A DNA stretch of 64,000 nucleotides from Otatea glauca (Eukaryota; Streptophyta; Magnoliopsida; Poales; Poaceae), in the NCBI GenBank assembly GCA_036346275.1, contig CM070715.1, forward strand, positions 72,341,667 through 72,405,666. The letters are read 5' to 3'. The translations under genes and the position numbers were made by a program. This document shows positions 57,601-64,000 of the stretch, piece by piece. The notes below the pieces were generated by a model. It worked only from the letters and a program-made list of their open reading frames with translations. It did not search any database and was not told the origin of the DNA. Each line of letters opens with the position of its first letter. The first letter of the stretch is position 1.

Positions 57601-60600
57601 GATCCTCGCTCGTGCGTTGGACTCAGAGGTGACACCCATACTCCACTTAAGTGTATGATCACTGTCACCCAAAAGTCCCGTGCACAGAGTACTAACCAGA
57701 TGGCCCTCACTCAAACAAATATGAGCCACCTAGTTGCACCGTACACACTTACGCAACCAAGGGAGTTTTGATTCCATTCCGAACAACCATACCGGGATTG
57801 AAAGCAACTCATCCAAGCATAGCACTCGCCGCCCGTCTCAGAACCTTGGTATCACCCACACTCACCAAGGAGAGCGCGAGTAATAGCCAAAGAACGACGA
57901 CCGCTCGAGATTATGCATTAGATGGTTGAAAACAATTCCAGGTACCCGGATATGTGTCTAGTGCTAGTTCAAAAGATCAACGCCTAGCACCCACATATCC
58001 CGCATTCGATATGTATCGCAACACATACACACAAGACTAAGCAGTTGGAATAGCATAAACATAACCTACAACTATTACAACTACTGCTATTACAAATAAT
58101 GGCCCACCGGCCAAATATTACAAGTCCAAAAGTAAATTGCAGCGGAGAACAAACATATACCAAAATGAGGACAGCGGTATGCCCATCCCATAAACCATAG
58201 GCAACTGACTTGGAAAAAGCCCAAGTTCATCCATCAACATATTCGTCGGACCCCGGAGTAAAGCACGAGTTGTCGGGGTGTTATTCCATACTGTTGTCTA
58301 TATTGTTTAGAATAAGCAACCGTGAGTACACGTATGTACTCGCAAGACTTTAGTGTATGGAAATAAAGTAAATGCAAGGCCAGAACAAGGATAACAAGAT
58401 TCTATACTAGTCTCATTTTTAGCATAAAGCAGATTTTGTTTAACAAGTGAATTTTGCATAAAACGGTAACGGAATTGTAAAGACCATTTAATAAAAAGCT
58501 AATAACAGTAAGTATAGTTCATATCCATCATTCCACATCCCTCCTTGGCTGCGAATAGCGAGTAAAACAGCCACCCTTGGCTCCTAAAGTTTTCCATACC
58601 AACCTAACACCGTTTCCAAACGTTTTAGCAAAAACAAAGACTATACTTGACATTATTTTCCCAAGTTGCTCATGACCGCGAGCACGGCTAATTAATTAGA
58701 TTTTATTCTCTGCAGAGAGTGTACACTTTACCCACAAGACATGACTGACTCTTTATGCAATCGATATTAGCACACTTCCTTTGGTGTGCCGCAGAGAGTC
58801 ATGACATAATCGTTACATTACATAGACCTAACTTTGCACCAGCGACAGTGATGTTAAACCCTTGCCATAGTTCAGGAGATCCTGAACCGATGGTGCCCCA
58901 TCGTGAACTCTCCCCATGGCAAGGCATGCACCGTTGTATTGGAATGCTTGGGCCCCGACACCTCGGTGAAGGGAGCACCTAGAACGACACCAGTCCATCG
59001 GATCGTCTATACTACTTCGGCCTACCAATGTGCAAAGCTAAATCTACATAACTTAATAGGTTAAGGCTGTCCCATACCAGCACTTGTGGTTGCACAAAAA
59101 CACTTAGGTGATAACATCAAGTTCGGTCCTTAACTGACCCGGGCGAGAATCTCCCCCTAACTACGCGTGAGGTCCTTTTCACGCCTCAAGTTTAACCATA
59201 ACCCGCCCGCGTCTAAATCATAAGTTTTGAGTTGGAATTTTACCAAATTACACGGAAACCATACCTCGGTTCCGTACATTTAAACAAAGTTGCTCCAGCT
59301 AGTTGCAATGTGTCCCATCATTTAAAAGTCGTTCTAGTGAGCAAGTCTAAGCAAGTACATAAGTTATTTCGCAAGTATTACCCAAGTGACATTTTGTAAT
59401 GATTACACCAATACTAGGTTACAATGGCAGGTAATCAATTGACAAGGTAAAGGATGATCATCTTCAGTGCTTTGCAATTGTGTTTGGTGTGATTAGCAAA
59501 GAAACCACATTGCTGCTAGAATTTCATTTACTACCGATTGATTCAGGCTCTGGTGTTCATGGTGCTGATGACAAAGATTTAATGAAGTTTGGTGCTTGCA
59601 TAGGTCCTTAATTTTAATAAGAATAAAAGATTTATATTTCTGCTTAATATAATTAGGATCGTTCGCATAACAAGATAAGCTATGGATATGTTCTGGAAAT
59701 CTAAGGTTTTGATGATTTGTTTTGGCTCAGAACACTCATGCAGGAATATACACAGATGTTTTAGGGTTTTGAGCGTAAGCTTTAATGTATTTCTGTGTTT
59801 TCTGTTCATTTATATACGTGCCTGCTTTGTTATCTTGGTGAAAAACATTTATACTAATCATCTAAATTTACAGTTCCTTGTGCTTGCTTGCAAGCACTAT
59901 AATTTTAGAAGTTGTAGTGTACTTTTGCTTTAGGCCACTACTTCTGCGTAGGACTCAAATTGGTTTGATTTGAGTGTGATTACTCTTGTTAGTTGATAAA
60001 AGAAGGCATAAATTTGGATCTGCTTGGATTGCCAGATTGAGATGCATAGGTTTCCAAGAACCCAATATGGTTCAACTAAAAAGTGACTATTCTACATGAC
60101 AAAGTAACTGTGACCTGATCCTTATTCATATCCTGCAACTACCTTTATGCATGCATGCCTTTTTAACAAAGACTAGACATTAAAGCTATTGAAAGATAAT
60201 GCTATAGATGGATAAGTTACTAAAGTTGGGTACCTGGTGAATGCAGGGACAACTAAAAAGGGATGGTGAGAAGAAGATGGAAGGTAGATACCGACTGCCT
60301 CCTTTACTCCTTAGGCTTACCCCCCTCCTTTCGGCAGAGATGAATGGCTAGCTACTCACCGTCACCGGTTCTAAGTGAGTGAATGCTGTAGTAGTAAAGT
60401 CTTTGAATTGTTCTCACTAACCCTATTTATACTTATGGTTTCTCCATTCAGGTAGTGAAACCGACCTTACACTCTGAGAAAACTAGGTGTCGGTTGCTAG
60501 GTGTGCGAAGATGCAAAGTTTGGCCTGCCACTTGTCCAACCAAAATGGGCAAAAGCTCTTGGCTTCTGGTGGCAAAATGGGCAAAGGAGGTCAGCTGCTA

Positions 60601-61179
60601 GCTAAAGCATGGGCAGAGAAAGAAAAGAAAGGGTGACAAAGAAAGGCGGCGGTTGGTTTGAAAAGCGAAGCATGGCTCAGCTTTCTATTGAGATCAAAAG
60701 AGGAAACCCGAATCAGATTCGGATGTGGCTAAAGTGAAGCTTCTAATGTGATCTTCATGTAAAAAGAATCCTGTAATGATTTTCTTTGGTGATTGAATGG
60801 GATAAAAAACTTAAGTATTGCTGATCTTTGCTAAAAATTTTACTTACAAGATGATGATCATATGCTCTGCTGTAATAATGAATAGATGAGGAATGGTGTG
60901 AATGCATATGAAATAAACATGAATGAAATTGTTGATACCATATGATTGTATAGACGATCATTTATGTTTATGAGTATAACAATATTTACATGCGTGCACT
61001 CAAGTGAAGCGAAAGGTGAACCTCTCCAAATTTTTTTTTCATAAACTAGACTTAAGAGGATGCATAAGATATATATATATATATATAATGAGGCACAGGA
61101 CTGATACTAAAACTGTGATTGTGATGATAATGACTTAAGGAAGTCGGTAGAGATTTGAATTATTGGCTAGGTTTTCACA
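57601..61179 (-). mobile_element. 3' LTR (probable) of the minus-strand Gypsy element
   Basis: Read on the minus strand it begins TGTGAAAACC at 61179 next to a polypurine tract. It has a TATA box AAGTATAAATAGGG at 60421-60434. Further on it contains GAGTACATACGTGTACTCAC (about 58322-58341) and neighbouring phrases typical of the downstream half of Tekay/Del-type LTRs. It has an (AT)n tract near 61068-61087. No coding domain is present. Length and left boundary are estimates, and it may comprise more than one LTR fragment. Confidence 0.42.
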
Positions 61180-61192
61180 TCCTTCCCTCCTT
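61180..61192 (-). promoter_or_regulatory. Polypurine tract of the Gypsy element
   Basis: Minus-strand AAGGAGGGAAGGA lies after TTTCGAGGAAGAAATTT, the usual closing phrase of chromovirus-type Gypsy interiors, and immediately before the 3' LTR start. Confidence 0.75.
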
Positions 61193-61229
61193 AAAGAAAA
61201 TTTCTTCCTCGAAATTTCTTGGACGATTC

Positions 61230-62137
61230 CTCGAACTGATATGGGTATTTGATTCTTAGGTTATACTCCTTGCCAATGGGTATTTATTTTTAACGGTCAC
61301 TTCATTGAGTTCTTGGTAGTCTACACATCATCTCATGCTCCCATCCTTTCTTCTTAACAAATAGAACTGGGGCTGCTCAGGGAGACACACTTGGTCGGAT
61401 AGAATATTTTTGTTTCAACTTATCCTGTTGTTGTTTGTCTCAGTTCTTGTAATTCTCCCGCTGTCATACGGTTGGTTTTTTTTTAATATGGAGGATATCC
61501 CTGGTTTAAGATCGATTGTGAACTCTACCTCTCTATTAGGAGGCATACCAGGTAACTCCTCAAGGAATACATCTAAAAAGTCTTGGATTATTGGGACGCT
61601 TCCGGCTCCGTCGGAGCGCAAGGTGGCTAATGAATTTTTGTCTAGGGATAAATTGGCCTCTCTGCCCCTAAGTATCTTTGCTGGGTCCTTTTAGTGATAC
61701 TGTCTTTGTTTCACAGTCGACAATGGCTCTATGCCGTGTCAACTAGTCCATCCCTACGATAACATCTAATCTACTTAAGTTAATAGTATAGAGATTAGCT
61801 TTAGATGGGGTCTCTAGGATGATGAGAGGTGTTTATAGCAGATACGTCGTGCTAAGATTGGACCACCCAGTGATTGGATGTTTATTTGATTGAATAAGGG
61901 AGTGGACTGTATATGATGTTTCTTGACAAAATGCTCAGAGATAAAAGAATGCGTAGCACCAGGGTCAAATAAAATCATCCCTGGTGTAGGAGGGATTAGA
62001 ATGTTACCCGAGATTACATCTGTAGCTGATTCAGTTTGAGCGGCGTCCACATGATTCAAGCGAACGGGTCCACGAGCAAAACCTCTGCGTCCTTGTCCAT
62101 GGTTAGCTGGTGCATTCCCGCGTACGGGCGCCCCATT
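61230..62137 (-). pseudogene. Gypsy protease and truncated reverse transcriptase
   Basis: Protease-like text ILFDPGATHSFISEHF (about 61900-61980) has DPG where an active enzyme has DSG/DTG. RT text follows: IIQDFLDVFLEELPGMPPNR and FTIDLKPG (61590-61520), then PVLFV-type and CVDYQELNEVTVKNKYPL near 61270-61340. The sequence then passes within about 80 bp to the polypurine tract, so the YxDD core, RNaseH, integrase and any chromodomain are deleted. Stops and frameshifts are present. Confidence 0.8.
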
Positions 62138-63258
62138 CTAAGGACGTGGTGCAGGTCGTTGCATAGGATTTGTTCCATTTTGGGCTGGCATCTTTTGCTT
62201 TCCTTTGTCGGGACATTGATTCTTGTAATGACCCTTTTGTCCATACTCAAAGCAGTAGACATTGGATCTTGGGCAGTCACGGGCCAAGTGAGGTCCATTG
62301 CAATAATAGCATCGTAGCGAAGCTCTTGGCTGTGCAACTGCTGGTCTGGGTGCTTGGTGAGAAGTGGGTTGGAAAGACACTGGAGCTCGTGCTGGTACAG
62401 GAGGTTTATTTCCATTTCTCACAAAATTTCTAGGGTCCAACCTAGCCCTCTTTCTTCGATCTTTCTCTAGAGCAGCTTGCCGATGTTCAGTGAGTATAAC
62501 TCGGTCCACCAAGTCATGGAATTCAGTGATTTTAGTGACAGCCAACTGAACTTGAATTGATGGTCTCAATCCTTCTGTGAACCGGTATATCTTTTTAGCT
62601 TCAGTATTTGTGTCTTCCGGAGCATATCGAGCTAGGTGGTTGAAGTGAGTTAGATACTCAGTGACAGTCCTTCGTTCTTGCTTGAGTGCCAAGAATTGTT
62701 TTCTCTTTAACTCCATAATACTTTCAGGAATATGTGCTGCTCAAAATTTATTTCTAAATTCTTGCCAGGTGATAATATAGTCTGGTGGATAGGTGTTCTG
62801 TAAATTTCTCCACCATGTGGCTGCTTGCCCACTGAACTGGTGAGAGGCATATCAAACTTTTTGTTGATCTGAGCAACCAACTGTTTCCAATTTTTGTTCG
62901 ATGTCCCTCAGCCAACCATCTGCTTCCAAGGGTTCTACAGCATGAGAGAAGGTTGGTGGCCTGGTTTTCTGAAATTCTCCAATACTAACTCCTTGATCTG
63001 GGGTTCTTGCCACTAAATTTGTAACTGTCCAAACAACTGTTCCATGAACTTATTTTGTTGCTCCTGAGCATCTCTACGAGACTGCTCCATCCATAACATC
63101 ATTTGGCCCATATAATCAGTTTCAGATATAGGTGGAGGCAAAGGTGGAGATGGAGGAAGGGTTTCTCTAGAAGGCAGATCCTCCATACTTCCTAAGGCCT
63201 CAGGTATTCCTTCAACTAGATTATTGGTACCATTACTGGAATCACTGCCAGATGCCAT
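62138..63258 (-). pseudogene. Gypsy gag with zinc knuckle (frameshifted)
   Basis: The start MASGSDSSNG at 63258 opens an 81-codon frame ending at 63013. A degenerate capsid stretch (ADGWLRDIEQKLE, AATWWRN) follows, then 62716-62138 open for 192 codons: MELKRKQFLALKQERRTVTE, RYAPEDTNTEAKKIYRFTEG and ALEKDRRKRARLDPRNF. Two zinc-knuckle-like motifs come next, CYYCNGPHLARDC and CFEYGQKGHYKNQC; the second has lost its second Cys. The layout is that of a chromovirus (Tekay/Del-like) gag. It is the first gene of the deleted element ending at 61179; its 5' LTR is expected beyond the gag start, possibly outside the window. Confidence 0.82.
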
Positions 63259-64000
63259 GAGTTCGATTTTGGGGATAAAGAGATGATAGGGGTTTTAATG
63301 ATTGGTTTAGTTTGATTTGATATTAATTAGCTAACTTCTTATTTTAGTGTAGTTGTTATCAATTTATTGAATGCATACCTATTATGGTATTATTAATTTA
63401 CTCACAACAACACAAGCAGCAAAGCAAAAACAACTGAACAAACACAGAAATAAAACAGCAAAAGAGACAATGAAAGAAACAACACAAATATATATAATCA
63501 GCAGTATAACATCTCCTAGGGTCATCAGGCCATCATGTGTAACTATACGTCCTCCTGGAACAAAAGTATATCCATCGGCCTATCTGCTGCTGAACTACCA
63601 ACTGCTCTGACTGACTAAACTGGCTGTGAGACTCTGGGAGGGGTAGCTACAGCTACACAACCTTACTAGAGAGTAAAAAGCAAAAGAACAACTGTTAGCA
63701 AAGCAAATACCCCAAACTCAAACCCTGATCCTCGTATCCTGCGCTCCATTCTACATATTTAGACAAAAATTTAGCTAGCACATGTTTTAAAGTAGAAGTT
63801 ACTGTAATCTACAGAAAGTAACTTTTATGCTTGTATTTAAATCATTTGGTATTAAGTGACTTCTTTAATTTAGTCATTTTTTATGATTCTTTTTCAGGGT
63901 TATTTTATTTTGATGGAATGCCGTTATATTGACGTTTTAAGATTGCTTACCGTTTTCATTAATGTAGAAGAATAATATTTTAGCTAAGAAGTAGAAGAGT
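63259..64000. other. Probable 5' leader and flank of the Gypsy element; no gene seen
   Basis: AT-rich DNA upstream of gag. No primer site or LTR end could be placed with confidence. Confidence 0.45.

Overview
This window reads as nuclear DNA from a plant, most likely a grass. The evidence is the pile-up of nested CACTA (En/Spm), Ty3/Gypsy, Ty1/Copia and hAT elements of types familiar from grass genomes, the absence of operon-like coding, and intron/TATA/poly(A) architecture. I find no convincing single-copy host gene. Nearly every coding signal belongs to a transposable element, and almost all are broken by stops or frameshifts. The species cannot be named from the sequence.

Layout. 1-1676: start of a minus-strand Gypsy LTR running off the left edge. 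1677-2875: 3' end and LTR of another element. 2876-15556: CACTA element A (plus strand; 5' end lost) with a TNP2-type transposase and a second gene carrying a Transposase_24-like region and a C48/Ulp1-like protease. Its transposase is split by a 3.8-kb gag-only Gypsy element (5560-9392) with a perfect GGGCC target duplication. 15557-25990: TTGTTGCA-type array, Copia-like LTR, LTR fragments, a Gypsy LTR, and a nest of inverted and direct repeats. 25993-32311: a full-length Copia element (minus strand, AATAC target duplication) with gag-protease-integrase-RT-RNaseH remnants. 33133-46147: CACTA element B (minus strand), same two-gene plan but with a different subterminal repeat. 46332-47823: non-autonomous hAT element with a perfect 8-bp duplication. 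About 48957-56322: minus-strand Copia-type LTR DNA split by CACTA element C (49144-53149, TTA duplication). 56323-64000: Gypsy LTRs and a Gypsy element keeping gag, protease and part of RT.

The three CACTA elements share features that may be of real interest. First, clusters of the hairpin-forming subterminal repeats (presumed transposase-binding sites) occur inside the elements as well as at their ends, and in four places they abut a TATA box by about 5-15 bp. Second, a GGCTAGC...GCTAGCC hairpin box sits at the 3' end of all three, next to AATAAA in two. Third, the protease gene keeps its catalytic-Cys motif in all three. In element C an internal deletion has fused the transposase N-terminus in frame to the protease.

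Separately, the Copia-type LTR DNA at 53.57-55.47 kb holds about a dozen short hairpins whose stems differ by paired changes while the five-base spacer stays ACACA or nearly so. I know of no description of this.
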